Shown: positions 1 through 7,191 of the stretch, piece after piece
How positions within the stretch are numbered: position 1 is the first letter of the stretch
Layout of the letters: every line of letters starts with the position of its first letter
Source of the DNA: Candidatus Thorarchaeota archaeon MP11T_1
Lineage (GTDB): Archaea; Asgardarchaeota; Thorarchaeia; Thorarchaeales; Thorarchaeaceae
Length of the DNA stretch: 10,618 nucleotides
Reading direction: 5' to 3'
Assembly (NCBI GenBank): GCA_002825515.1
Contig: PJET01000020.1
Span: 1-10,618, forward strand
Notes under the pieces: model-generated
Told to the model about the DNA's origin: nothing
Database searches by the model: none
What the model saw: only the letters and a program-made list of their open reading frames with translations
Translations under genes and position numbers: made by a program

Positions 1-690
1 AGGCAAGCTGATGAGAAACAAGATTATTGATAGAGGCATGAATGACACAAATAAGAAACCAACATTCAATTCTGTTTTGCCAACAATCACGAGATTTGGT
101 ACAGCACCTACAACTGAGGGGATTGAAGAGAAATTGCAGACTATTGCTTCTGAAACGAGAAATGGTTTGAAATCAATCTCTAAAGCTTTACAAATCTCTA
201 TTGTGAGGGGTGCAGCAATCAACATTGTTGACACTGTGTCGAAGAAGAGGCTAATTCCTGAAATAAACACCAAGAAGACTATAAAGAGTTGCTTAGGGTC
301 TCCTTCACTCCTAGCTGCTATCCTGAGAGCGATGTATTGGAAAATGCCTGATGCAGCAGCTACAGATACAATGATGCTCATTGCTATGATGAAAATGATT
401 GTGTCCCATTCGACATGATCTATGAGCTCTGCAAAACCAACGCCAAGAGGATTTTTCATTACTTGACCAACATAAAGAACTAGGCCAACTAATGCCACGC
501 CCAGAAGAGACATCGCAGTCCTGTTTATCTTCTCTGTGGAAATCAGTAAATAGCTCCCGATGAAAATTACAACTACAGCCATAGGCAAATTCTGAAAACT
601 AATCACAAGAATGAGCGATGTTGCAACCATGATTGCGATGAAGATAGTAGCAATGATTTCCCATCCAATCTTCCTCATGTCATCAGTCAC
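1..690 (-). CDS. ArsB/NhaD-type ion transporter, N-terminal part (cut by window edge)
   Basis: Translating the minus strand from GTG at 690 (or ATG at 678) gives 230 codons without a stop up to the left edge, so the C-terminal half is missing. The product is a polytopic membrane protein, with hydrophobic segments at about residues 8-30, 33-52, 58-76, 92-120 and 130-165 and a charged loop (ARSEGDPKQ) between the last two. The order and spacing of segments, and the stretches FFDTVSTMLIAAPLTI and NFSSIPSVVGAVPNLVIVG, resemble the DNVT..APVTI and NIGGTATLIGDPPN regions of the ArsB/NhaD/P-protein superfamily, which moves anions or exchanges Na+/H+. Both signatures are diverged here (DT for DN, SSIPSVVGAVP for GGTATLIGDPP), so substrate cannot be inferred. 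It follows the phosphoesterase on the same strand after a 76-base gap, possibly in one transcript. No clear ribosome binding site was seen. The family call rests on pattern recognition. Confidence 0.68.
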   Translation of the reverse strand, partial: MTDDMRKIGWEIIATIFIAIMVATSLILVISFQNLPMAVVVIFIGSYLLISTEKINRTAMSLLGVALVGLVLYVGQVMKNPLGVGFAELIDHVEWDTIIFIIAMSIIVSVAAASGIFQYIALRIAARSEGDPKQLFIVFLVFISGISLFFDTVSTMLIAAPLTIEICKALEIDFKPFLVSEAIVCNFSSIPSVVGAVPNLVIVGKTELNVGFLFVSFMPLSIILFLISLP

Positions 691-766
691 TTCAGATTTC
701 TAATTTGGTCCATCATAGAGACCCTGCGTCCCACCTAACAGTTGCTCCTACTCATTAATGTGTCTG

Positions 767-1675
767 TCAATTTCTTGATGATTCAAAAGGAAGGCCCGCA
801 GATAAATCACCCTTCACAAAGTCATGTATTTGCACATCCCTCCCATCAATTTCAATCATAGCCACTGCATCCTTAACAAATCTGTCCAATTGCGTTGAAT
901 CTGGACGCCCGTATCCTATTGGAACTGTTAACGTTACCAAATTCTCAAATTTGAAAAAGTTGCGAATATGACTATGTCCTGAAATTGATAGTAGCACTCT
1001 TTTATCGCTCTTTATGATTTGACCCGTACTCTTAGCTCCCATAAAGGCTCCGTGAAAATCCCAAGGTAGTTTGTTTTTGTAAATCGTGAGTTCCTGAAAT
1101 GGAAGATGATGAGAAACATAGATGACATGTTCGCAGTCCTCTGGCACAGTCTTTAGATCGTACTCGATTTTTTTATTGAATAATTCTGTAACTTCTCTAT
1201 CATCAAAGCCCCAGTCAAGTCTGAGCAGGTCATACCATATAGCGCCTCGGTACTCTTTTTGCTCATAATTCTCTATTGGAATATTGAGTTCATCACGTCT
1301 GAATGAGTAGTCATACCATCCAATGCTGCCTATGAATGCATAATCGTCTACAACAACTGGCGCATCTGGTATATGCGAAAACCCGTTTCTCTTACACACC
1401 TCTCCAATTATTTTGGAGTATTTCTCAAGAGATCCTGGTCCTCCTTCCTCTTCAAACCAGATGTCATGATTACCAGCAACAAAAAAGTTCTCACACCTTT
1501 CTGTTTGTAACTTCGAGAGAGTGTCTGAAAGTATATCTAATCGGTCACTTATATCACCTGCAATCACAAAGACATCCGGATCAATTTCATCAACTCGTTC
1601 TCTAATCTTTACCAAAAGAAGATCATCACTGCCGTTTGGTAACACATGTATGTCTGAAACTGCAGCAATTCTCAA
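767..1675 (-). CDS. calcineurin-like metallophosphoesterase
   Basis: A 302-residue protein with the full metallophosphoesterase motif set in order: DIH at residues 8-10, GDISD near 40-44, GNHD near 68-71, SHH near 189-191 and GHSH near 234-237. These residues bind the two-metal centre that hydrolyses phosphomonoesters or diesters in this superfamily. The substrate cannot be told from sequence; length and motifs fit many uncharacterised prokaryotic members. There is no signal peptide, so it is probably cytosolic. The start is TTG at 1675: an in-frame TGA lies three codons upstream, and the first residues (MRIAAVSDIH) are the usual N-terminus of the family, so little can be missing. There is no good Shine-Dalgarno site. 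A TATA-like element at 1711-1720 implies a leader of about 15 bases. The transporter gene follows it on the same strand. Confidence 0.88.
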   Translation of the reverse strand: MRIAAVSDIHVLPNGSDDLLLVKIRERVDEIDPDVFVIAGDISDRLDILSDTLSKLQTERCENFFVAGNHDIWFEEEGGPGSLEKYSKIIGEVCKRNGFSHIPDAPVVVDDYAFIGSIGWYDYSFRRDELNIPIENYEQKEYRGAIWYDLLRLDWGFDDREVTELFNKKIEYDLKTVPEDCEHVIYVSHHLPFQELTIYKNKLPWDFHGAFMGAKSTGQIIKSDKRVLLSISGHSHIRNFFKFENLVTLTVPIGYGRPDSTQLDRFVKDAVAMIEIDGRDVQIHDFVKGDLSAGLPFESSRN

Positions 1676-1710
1676 GCTTTCTCACTCACTCGTTGTAGAG
1701 TAGCTGGCAT

Positions 1711-1720
1711 CTTTTAAAGG
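1711..1720. promoter_or_regulatory. bidirectional TATA-like element
   Basis: CTTTTAAAGG reads CCTTTAAAAG on the other strand, so it can serve as an archaeal TATA box in both directions. With transcription starting about 25 bases downstream, the minus-strand transcript would begin near 1690 (about 15 bases before the phosphoesterase TTG). The plus-strand transcript would begin near 1741 (about 60 bases before the ATG at 1803). It is the only strong TATA-like match in the 127-base spacer. Prediction only. Confidence 0.4.
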
Positions 1721-1802
1721 AAATTAGTTGGACTGCCAAACCAAATCCTTGATATTACCATTTCATTGTTATCTCGCGAACGAGCTGATAGGACGATCGA
1801 CC

Positions 1803-3452
1803 ATGACAAACCGAATTGTTGCTCAAGCATTAGAAATTGTGGATCTATCACAGACGAAAACGGTAATTGATCAAGCGGAGATCACAGATACATATGCGCT
1901 ATATCTTGATGATGAAAGCCACTCTTTTGATGGCGCTGCAGAGAAAATCATCTTCCCATCAACAGAAGCTGAGGTTGCTGCAATTATGAGAAGTGCATAT
2001 GAGAGTGGAACTCCTGTCACAATTCAAGGCGGCAGAACTGGCCTAACTGGTGCAGCAGTCCCATTAGGTGGAATTGCCTTGAATCTTGAGAAAATGAATC
2101 AGTTGTCGTATATGAACTACTATGATTCTGAAGCAATGTACTCGATAGCTGCACAATCTGGTCTTACTCTCGAAGATCTTGTTGATGCTGTACAGTCAAA
2201 GAAACTCGACATGCTAGGCGGAAAAGGAACACCCCAACAACAGGAAGCACTAGAGCGTTTTCTAGGAGAGTCTGAAACGTTCACATTTCCAGTGGATCCC
2301 ACTGAGATGAGTGCTTGGCTTGGCGGGATTGTTGCCTGCAACGCTTCAGGCGCAAGGACATTCAAGTATGGGGCTGTAAGACCCTGGGTTCGTCGCATCC
2401 GGGTCATTCTAGCAAATGGTGATATTCTGGATATTGAACGTGGAAAAATAAAGACTGAGAATGGTAAATTTGTGATTGTTCTCAGTGATGGGTCTGAGGT
2501 TGAAGTGACCATGCCCTCCTATGTCATGCCAAAAACAAAGAATGCCGCTGGACTTTTTACAAAACCTGATATGGATCTCATTGATCTCTTTATTGGTTCA
2601 GAGGGCATACTTGGTGTAATCACAGAAGTTGAACTTGGTCTGGTCACACTTGAAGAGAACATCATGACGGTGATGGCTTTCTTCCCAAGTGTTGATGATG
2701 CAGTCAACTTCGTTTATGATGTTCGTGCACCTGACTCTCCTATAAAGATGGACTTCTTGGAATATTTCGGACCACATGCAATTGAAATGATAAAGGAGAA
2801 AGCTGGGGCTGCGGGCATTAAGGTGCCTGCCATGAAGGATGACACAAAAGCGATAATCTTCTTTGAATTCTCATTCTCACCCGAGAACATGGAAGAACTC
2901 GTGATGGGTCTGGAAGAAATTCTTATGAAGAACAACACGTCATCCGAGTCAAGCTGGGCAGGGATGGACCGTTCTGAACTTGCTAAGATGAAAACTGTAC
3001 GGCACTTTGTTCCAGAAACAGTCAACGGAATAATTGCTCAGAGAAAAGCGCAATATCCAGAGGTTCACAAGATTGGAACTGACATGGCTGTTCCTGACGA
3101 GGCTCTCAGAGATTACCTGCACTATTACATATCAACTCTCGATGCGCAAGGCATGGAGTACGTAATGTGGGGTCATATTGGCGATAACCACATACATGTG
3201 AACATGCTTCCTAGAAACAACGAAGAGGTGAAACAAGGCATGGACAATTACATGACCTTTGCAAAGAGGGCCATTGAGTTGGGTGGTACTGTCGCTGCAG
3301 AACATGGTATTGGGAAACTTAAACGAGCATTCCTCGAAGCAATGTATGGTGAAAAAGGCATCTCCGAAATGCAGGCTGTGAAGAAATCTCTTGACTCAAA
3401 GTGGTTGATCAACAGAGGCAACATGATCCCAGTACCTGCTGATGTGAGCTAG
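1803..3452 (+). CDS. FAD-linked oxidoreductase, GlcD / D-lactate dehydrogenase type (VAO family)
   Basis: Using ATG 1803 this is a 549-residue protein with the two-domain VAO/GlcD layout. The PCMH-type FAD-binding domain covers about residues 50-285, with TIQGGRTGLTGAAVPLGG near 73-90, VACNASGARTFKYGAVRPW near 177-195 and IGSEGILGVITEVELGL near 264-280. The FAD-oxidase C-terminal domain carries GHIGDNHIHVN near 458-468 and EHGIGK near 500-505. Members oxidise 2-hydroxy acids (D-lactate, glycolate, D-2-hydroxyglutarate) or related substrates, but sequence alone does not choose among them. No Fe-S partner (GlcF or CCG-domain protein) lies next to it, so the electron acceptor is unknown. A TTG at 1728 would add 25 residues, but ATG 1803 has an AGGA about 10 bases upstream and the added segment looks non-coding. 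It is divergent from the phosphoesterase and ends 6 bases from the convergent gene. Confidence 0.9.
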   Translation: MTNRIVAQALEIVDLSQTKTVIDQAEITDTYALYLDDESHSFDGAAEKIIFPSTEAEVAAIMRSAYESGTPVTIQGGRTGLTGAAVPLGGIALNLEKMNQLSYMNYYDSEAMYSIAAQSGLTLEDLVDAVQSKKLDMLGGKGTPQQQEALERFLGESETFTFPVDPTEMSAWLGGIVACNASGARTFKYGAVRPWVRRIRVILANGDILDIERGKIKTENGKFVIVLSDGSEVEVTMPSYVMPKTKNAAGLFTKPDMDLIDLFIGSEGILGVITEVELGLVTLEENIMTVMAFFPSVDDAVNFVYDVRAPDSPIKMDFLEYFGPHAIEMIKEKAGAAGIKVPAMKDDTKAIIFFEFSFSPENMEELVMGLEEILMKNNTSSESSWAGMDRSELAKMKTVRHFVPETVNGIIAQRKAQYPEVHKIGTDMAVPDEALRDYLHYYISTLDAQGMEYVMWGHIGDNHIHVNMLPRNNEEVKQGMDNYMTFAKRAIELGGTVAAEHGIGKLKRAFLEAMYGEKGISEMQAVKKSLDSKWLINRGNMIPVPADVS

Positions 3453-3458
3453 TAATAA

Positions 3459-3734
3459 TCATGTCTGAGCTTTGACCTCTGCTTCTATCATTTTAGCACA
3501 GAGGTCTGGCTCTTCTTCACAGAGTGTTTCCATATCGCGTATCCCTATCAAAAACCAATACTCACGAATTACTTCTTCAAGAGTCACTGAACCGTTATCT
3601 CTACATCTCGTAACAGAAGCTCTTATTCCAGTAGCGAGTTCCTCTACTGATGATTTCCTGATTTTTACTCTTCCCCAAAAGTCACAATAAGATCCCCGAC
3701 ATGGGCCTTTTACCATCACGCAATACGGTACCAT
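3459..3734 (-). CDS. small cysteine-rich protein of unknown function
   Basis: A 91-residue protein that I do not recognise. The N-terminal third has three cysteines close together (Cys5, Cys12, Cys17, in YCVMVKGPCRGSYCDFWGR), and others lie at 44, 72 and 79. The rest looks helical and acidic (TLEEVIREYWF; LCEEEPDLCAKMIEAEV). There is no signal peptide or membrane segment. Clustered Cys residues suggest a metal or Fe-S site, which is inference. ATG 3734 has GAGGT 6 bases upstream (3741-3745), which supports translation from here. The stop falls 6 bases from the end of the convergent FAD oxidoreductase. It is divergent from the YgbA-type gene, another small Cys-rich protein, so the two may share a context. 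Confidence 0.7.
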   Translation of the reverse strand: MVPYCVMVKGPCRGSYCDFWGRVKIRKSSVEELATGIRASVTRCRDNGSVTLEEVIREYWFLIGIRDMETLCEEEPDLCAKMIEAEVKAQT

Positions 3735-3851
3735 GCAATTACCTCGAACGAGTCGGATTCTTCGAATTTCCTCACATCTTAAGAGTTGTCTTACCGGACA
3801 TCCTTATCCCATCCTTGAAATAGGTCAACCAATTACTGAAAATGAACCAGC

Positions 3852-3857
3852 GGTGAT
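3852..3857 (+). promoter_or_regulatory. Shine-Dalgarno site that sets the YgbA start
   Basis: GGTGAT matches the extended anti-Shine-Dalgarno sequence of 16S rRNA and lies 7 bases before ATG 3865. It picks this start over the upstream in-frame ATG at 3733. Confidence 0.65.
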
Positions 3858-3864
3858 TACAGGC

Positions 3865-4218
3865 ATGCGTGATGAATCAGACTCTTTCAATGTTGGTCCC
3901 AAAATACAGAAGGAGAAAGAAACAGTTGAGAAAATGATCCGTCTATATTGTGAAAAGAAACACACTACTCAGTCTGGTTCTCTTTGCTCTGAATGCCAAA
4001 GGTTGTTGGAGTACTCTCATCAACGGCTGGAACAATGTCGGTATCAAGAAGGCAAGCCCACCTGTAGGAAGTGTCCCGTTCATTGTTATAGGCCAAAAAT
4101 GCGTGATGAAATCCGGCGTGTAATGCGTTTTTCGGGACCGAGACTCGCTTTACGTGCACCAATAGACTGGATTCGACATATGATTCATGATAGAGCCGAT
4201 ACTGACTCAGAGAAATAA
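3865..4218 (+). CDS. YgbA-family protein (nitrous oxide-stimulated promoter family)
   Basis: From ATG 3865 the protein is 117 residues, about the length of E. coli YgbA. It shows the family pattern along its whole length: EKETVEKMIRLYC at about 17-29, LCSECQRLLEYSHQRLEQC at 40-58, KPTCRKCPVHCYRPKMR at 64-80 and VMRFSGPRLALRAP at 86-99. Seven cysteines (29, 41, 44, 58, 67, 70, 74) suggest a metal or Fe-S site. In enterobacteria ygbA is repressed by NsrR and linked to nitrosative stress; the biochemical role is not settled and may differ here. The frame stays open upstream to ATG 3733, but those 44 residues do not look like the family, and that ATG sits inside the start codon of the divergent gene. 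It is convergent with hydA, 52 bases apart, with a hairpin between. Confidence 0.88.
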   Translation: MRDESDSFNVGPKIQKEKETVEKMIRLYCEKKHTTQSGSLCSECQRLLEYSHQRLEQCRYQEGKPTCRKCPVHCYRPKMRDEIRRVMRFSGPRLALRAPIDWIRHMIHDRADTDSEK

Positions 4219-4227
4219 AGTAGAAAA

Positions 4228-4272
4228 AGAGTAACTATGAGCATGAAACGACCACGCTCACAGGAATACTCT
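4228..4272. terminator. nested inverted repeat between convergent genes, possible bidirectional terminator
   Basis: An outer stem pairs AGAGTA (4228-4233) with TACTCT (4267-4272), and an inner stem pairs TGAGC (4238-4242) with GCTCA (4256-4260). It lies just past the YgbA stop and reaches into the hydA stop codon. No long U-tract follows on either side, so termination is an inference from position. Confidence 0.35.
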
Positions 4273-5563
4273 ACTTGTATACAACTTCAACAAGATGAGC
4301 GCTACAGCTGATACATGGATCATAAGCTCTAGCTATCATCTCGAACTGGAGTTCTATATTATCGAGCTGATTCTTTGCAAGAAGCCGATCGCCGCCCGTT
4401 CGGATGAATGCTTCAATATCATCAAGAAACATGGCTGTTGGAGTAATGAAGTCTGCAGCAACAATTATACCATTCTTAACCTCATAATGATGAATCAAGG
4501 TTCCGCGAGGCGCTTCCACAGCTCCAGTACCAACACCAGTTTTCTGTGTCGGTTGTGCAATCTGCGCATCTTCGCTGACGAGAATCTGGTCTATCGTTTC
4601 AATAATGCCTTCAAGTGAATAGACCTGCTCAATGGCTTGTGCATGGTTGTTGAAGAGGGGGTTACGATACCACCGATCCGTAACCAAACTATCGTAGGCT
4701 TGTTTGGCTTTCCCTTTCAGACGATTTCCAATTAAAATAACCCTTGCGAGTGCTCCAACAGTGAAGGGTCTATCGTTATACAGACTTCGTTTCGCAAAAC
4801 TATGACCGACAACGCGTTCTTTAATGACATTCTTATAATCTTCAACAGGATGTTCCTCGCCATCAGAGGTGATAAGAATGTCACCATAATATCCATACTC
4901 CGTGCCTGAAGGTTTACAGCACAGGAACTGTGTCTCCCGTTCCATGTGATCTGGAACTTCGAGATTTCCAAGTAAGTCTATAGTCGCTAAAGCAAAGTCT
5001 AGAAGCTCAATAGCTTCTTCTTTAATCTCAATTAGAGTATCCTTTGAAGGAAGCTTGCTGAATCCTCCAATAACTGGATTCTCACCGTGAATCATCCGCC
5101 CTCCCATCATCCGCATTATCTTATTCCCAAATTTCTTGAGTTGCAAGGCTTTGACCACGGTTTCACCATACTTGTCAACCATTGCCACAGCATTATCATA
5201 GCCAAGGAAATCTGGCAACGCTAGAAAGTAGATATGCAGACTATGACTTTCAATCATTTCTCCATGATGCATAAGTTCCCTATAGAGGTGAGTAGTCGAA
5301 TCGACATTTACACCAATTGCCTTTTCAAGACCTCTTAGAGCTGCATACTTGTGAGAGAGGTTGCAAATTGCACAAATTCTTGGCACTATACTGAGGTCTT
5401 CCTGAGGTGTTTTACCTACCACTAACTCTTCGAAGAGACGCGGACCCTCAAGTATGCGAACTTCAACATTCTCTATTTTGTTGTCCTTTATTTCGACTTT
5501 TATTCCTCCATGGCCTTCAACTCTAGCTAGGGGTTCGATGGTGATATTCTTCTTTTCTGGCAT
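4271..5563 (-). CDS. hydA: [NiFe]-hydrogenase large (alpha) subunit, group 3b sulfhydrogenase type
   Basis: A 430-residue catalytic subunit. The L1 motif RICAICNLSH supplies two Ni-binding cysteines (Cys64, Cys67), and the L2 motif DPCISCSAH near the C-terminus supplies the other two (Cys417, Cys420). RVEGHGG near 14-20 carries the conserved Glu, and EAPRGTL is also present. Together these hold the Ni-Fe site that interconverts H2 with protons and electrons. Seven residues (LVEVVYK) follow His423, a short tail of the kind removed by a maturation protease; no protease or hyp gene is in the window. The start is ATG 5563, with GGAGG 8 bases upstream; an in-frame ATG at 5584 would lie inside hydD and has no such site. 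It is the last gene of the hydBGDA operon, with its ATG one base after the hydD stop. The large subunit pairs with HydD in the cytosol. Confidence 0.95.
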   Translation of the reverse strand: MPEKKNITIEPLARVEGHGGIKVEIKDNKIENVEVRILEGPRLFEELVVGKTPQEDLSIVPRICAICNLSHKYAALRGLEKAIGVNVDSTTHLYRELMHHGEMIESHSLHIYFLALPDFLGYDNAVAMVDKYGETVVKALQLKKFGNKIMRMMGGRMIHGENPVIGGFSKLPSKDTLIEIKEEAIELLDFALATIDLLGNLEVPDHMERETQFLCCKPSGTEYGYYGDILITSDGEEHPVEDYKNVIKERVVGHSFAKRSLYNDRPFTVGALARVILIGNRLKGKAKQAYDSLVTDRWYRNPLFNNHAQAIEQVYSLEGIIETIDQILVSEDAQIAQPTQKTGVGTGAVEAPRGTLIHHYEVKNGIIVAADFITPTAMFLDDIEAFIRTGGDRLLAKNQLDNIELQFEMIARAYDPCISCSAHLVEVVYK

Positions 5564-5564
5564 T

Positions 5565-6341
5565 CTATATGCCTCCGTCTTCAATGAATTTGATTATCTT
5601 AGAACCTCCGAAACCTCTGACACGACGAATGATTTCTTCTTTGGTCAGTCCAAAGCTCTCAAGAAGCTTGAGCTGCTGACTAAAGTTACCATCCTCATTC
5701 GGTCCCCAGCAACCCACACAGGGGAGTCCATGATTGGGACAAGCTGATCCACACCCTCCCATTGTGATAGGTCCAATGCAGAACTTTTGATCAAGAAGCA
5801 GGCAACGGTTCTCGTTGAGTTTGCATTCATGACATACTGGGTGAGGGTATGGTTCAGGAATTGTTCCATGAATCAGTCTCGAAATTAACGCAAAAGCCTG
5901 GGGTTGACTGATTGGACATCCTGGGAGATAATAATCTACATCAACATAGGCGTCAATGGGCTTTGCTTCTAGGGGTTTAGATACGAACTTGACACCTTCT
6001 CCGTACACTTTCTTCAGCCTTTTCTCATATCCCCCATCACCAGTGTACATGGCTTGAGGTCCGCCATTGACTGCACAGTTACCGATGGCAACCAAAATCT
6101 TTGACCGTTTTCTAATCTCCTGAAGATGTTCTTGCTCTTCCTCTGTGCTCACACTGCCTTCAATAAAGGCAACGTCAAGATTGCTTTCAATTGGATTACT
6201 TGAAGCCATCACAAAGGATTGGATGCTTGTAGCCCCGAAAAGATTCAGAATTTCATCTTCAGTATGAATGATGAGGAGCTGATCTCCTGCACAACCAGTA
6301 AAGCCATAGATACCAACCTTTGGTCTATCTACTGTGGTCAT
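5565..6341 (-). CDS. hydD: [NiFe]-hydrogenase small (delta) subunit
   Basis: A 258-residue Fe-S subunit that would carry electrons between HydA and HydG/HydB. Proximal-cluster ligands appear as Cys17 and Asp20 (GCAGDQ), Cys89 (GNCAVNGG) and Cys142 (PGCP). The C-terminal half has eight more cysteines (170, 173, 180, 188, 197, 201, 208, 211), including HPVCHEC and LPCVGC, which fit the medial and distal [4Fe-4S] clusters. IEGSVSTEEE near 60-69 is typical of the family. The second position of the usual CxxC is Asp; the codon reads GAT, so this is not a misread Cys codon. There is no Tat signal, as expected for a cytosolic group 3 enzyme. ATG 6341 lies one base after the hydG stop, with GGGAG 10 bases upstream. 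Confidence 0.94.
   Translation of the reverse strand: MTTVDRPKVGIYGFTGCAGDQLLIIHTEDEILNLFGATSIQSFVMASSNPIESNLDVAFIEGSVSTEEEQEHLQEIRKRSKILVAIGNCAVNGGPQAMYTGDGGYEKRLKKVYGEGVKFVSKPLEAKPIDAYVDVDYYLPGCPISQPQAFALISRLIHGTIPEPYPHPVCHECKLNENRCLLLDQKFCIGPITMGGCGSACPNHGLPCVGCWGPNEDGNFSQQLKLLESFGLTKEEIIRRVRGFGGSKIIKFIEDGGI
5572..5576 (-). promoter_or_regulatory. Shine-Dalgarno site that sets the hydA start
   Basis: GGAGG on the minus strand (CCTCC on plus) lies 8 bases before ATG 5563. It is embedded in the last codons of hydD (gly-gly-ile-stop), which points to tightly coupled translation. Confidence 0.75.
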
Positions 6342-6342
6342 C

Positions 6343-7191
6343 TTAGATCAACTCCCTGAAGTGTAAAGTGTCCCAGTAGGTGAACACAGGTCCATCCATA
6401 CAGGTGTAGAGATGTTCAATAGCACAATGACCACACTTGCCTATGCCACATTTCATTCTTCTCTCTAGAGAGAGCTGAATCTGGTTCTTTGGTATCTTAA
6501 GCTTGAGAAACTCATCAATGACAAATCTATACATGCCCGGTGGTCCAACAACAACAGCGTTAGTTTCCTTTGGATCTATTTCTGGAAGCTCTTTGAAGAG
6601 TTTAGTCACAACTCCAACATTCTCATTCCACTCCGTGTCTGATTTTTCAACTGAGTAGAAACAATCAATATCATGGCGGTTCTTTATCTGGAAAAACTCT
6701 GTCCTGAAAAGAAACACATCTGGATTTTTCGCTCCATAGAAAAAGAAGATACGGTTGAACATGTCTCGATTATCTAAGGCGTAATAGAGGATTGAGCGCA
6801 GCGGTATTACTCCCAATCCACCAGCGACTATGATGAGGTCTTTATTGAACATCTGGTCCAGCTTGAAGCCATTTCCATATGGTCCTCTGATGTAGATTAC
6901 ATCATTGTCCTTTTTCTTGAAGAATGCTTCAGTCAATTTACCAACTTTTCTTACTCCTAGTTCAAGGATGCCCGGTCTACTTGGTGTGGATGAAATCGAA
7001 AAAGGGGCTTCACCAACACCAGGTATTGATACCATGATGAACTGTCCTGGGTTATAGGTGAATGACATGGCTTTCTTCATGTCAATATGCCTTATCTGGA
7101 AGAATCTGTGGTCTTTTATCAAATCATATTGCCTTACAATTCTGGCTGCTTTGGGTTTGAATGGATTGTCTATTTGCTCATTCAAAATCAT
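6343..7191 (-). CDS. hydG: [NiFe]-hydrogenase gamma subunit, FAD/NAD(P)-binding with [2Fe-2S]
   Basis: A 282-residue ferredoxin reductase-like subunit that would exchange electrons with NAD(P)(H). The FAD-binding barrel comes first (YNPGQFIMVSIPGVGEAPFSISS near 46-68, then GPYGNGF near 103-109). The pyridine-nucleotide domain follows (VAGGLGVIPLRS near 122-133; GPPGMYRF near 216-223). The C-terminal [2Fe-2S] segment has Cys248, 253, 256 and 264 (RMKCGIGKCGHC, then TCMDGPVF). This layout matches the gamma subunit of Thermococcales sulfhydrogenase and dihydroorotate dehydrogenase PyrK relatives; position in the operon decides for HydG. NAD versus NADP preference cannot be read. The start ATG overlaps the hydB stop in ATGA, and GGAGGTG at 7200-7206 lies 8 bases upstream, a very strong site. 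Confidence 0.95.
   Translation of the reverse strand: MILNEQIDNPFKPKAARIVRQYDLIKDHRFFQIRHIDMKKAMSFTYNPGQFIMVSIPGVGEAPFSISSTPSRPGILELGVRKVGKLTEAFFKKKDNDVIYIRGPYGNGFKLDQMFNKDLIIVAGGLGVIPLRSILYYALDNRDMFNRIFFFYGAKNPDVFLFRTEFFQIKNRHDIDCFYSVEKSDTEWNENVGVVTKLFKELPEIDPKETNAVVVGPPGMYRFVIDEFLKLKIPKNQIQLSLERRMKCGIGKCGHCAIEHLYTCMDGPVFTYWDTLHFRELI

Noticed and set aside
11..418. Open frame of 135 codons on the plus strand
   Set aside because: It is the shadow of the minus-strand transporter, whose translation gives clear membrane segments; the plus-strand product shows no recognisable pattern.
691..766. Possible regulatory site between the phosphoesterase and transporter genes
   Set aside because: No dyad, TATA-like box or U-tract stands out in this 76-base gap.
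1728..1802. Longer FAD oxidoreductase starting at TTG 1728
   Set aside because: The added 25 residues look non-coding and ATG 1803 has a better upstream signal.
3733..3864. Longer YgbA starting at ATG 3733
   Set aside because: GGTGAT precedes ATG 3865, and the longer form's ATG overlaps the start codon of the divergent gene; the extra 44 residues do not resemble the family.
5564..5584. hydA start at ATG 5584
   Set aside because: GGAGG is placed for ATG 5563, and the upstream ATG lies inside hydD.
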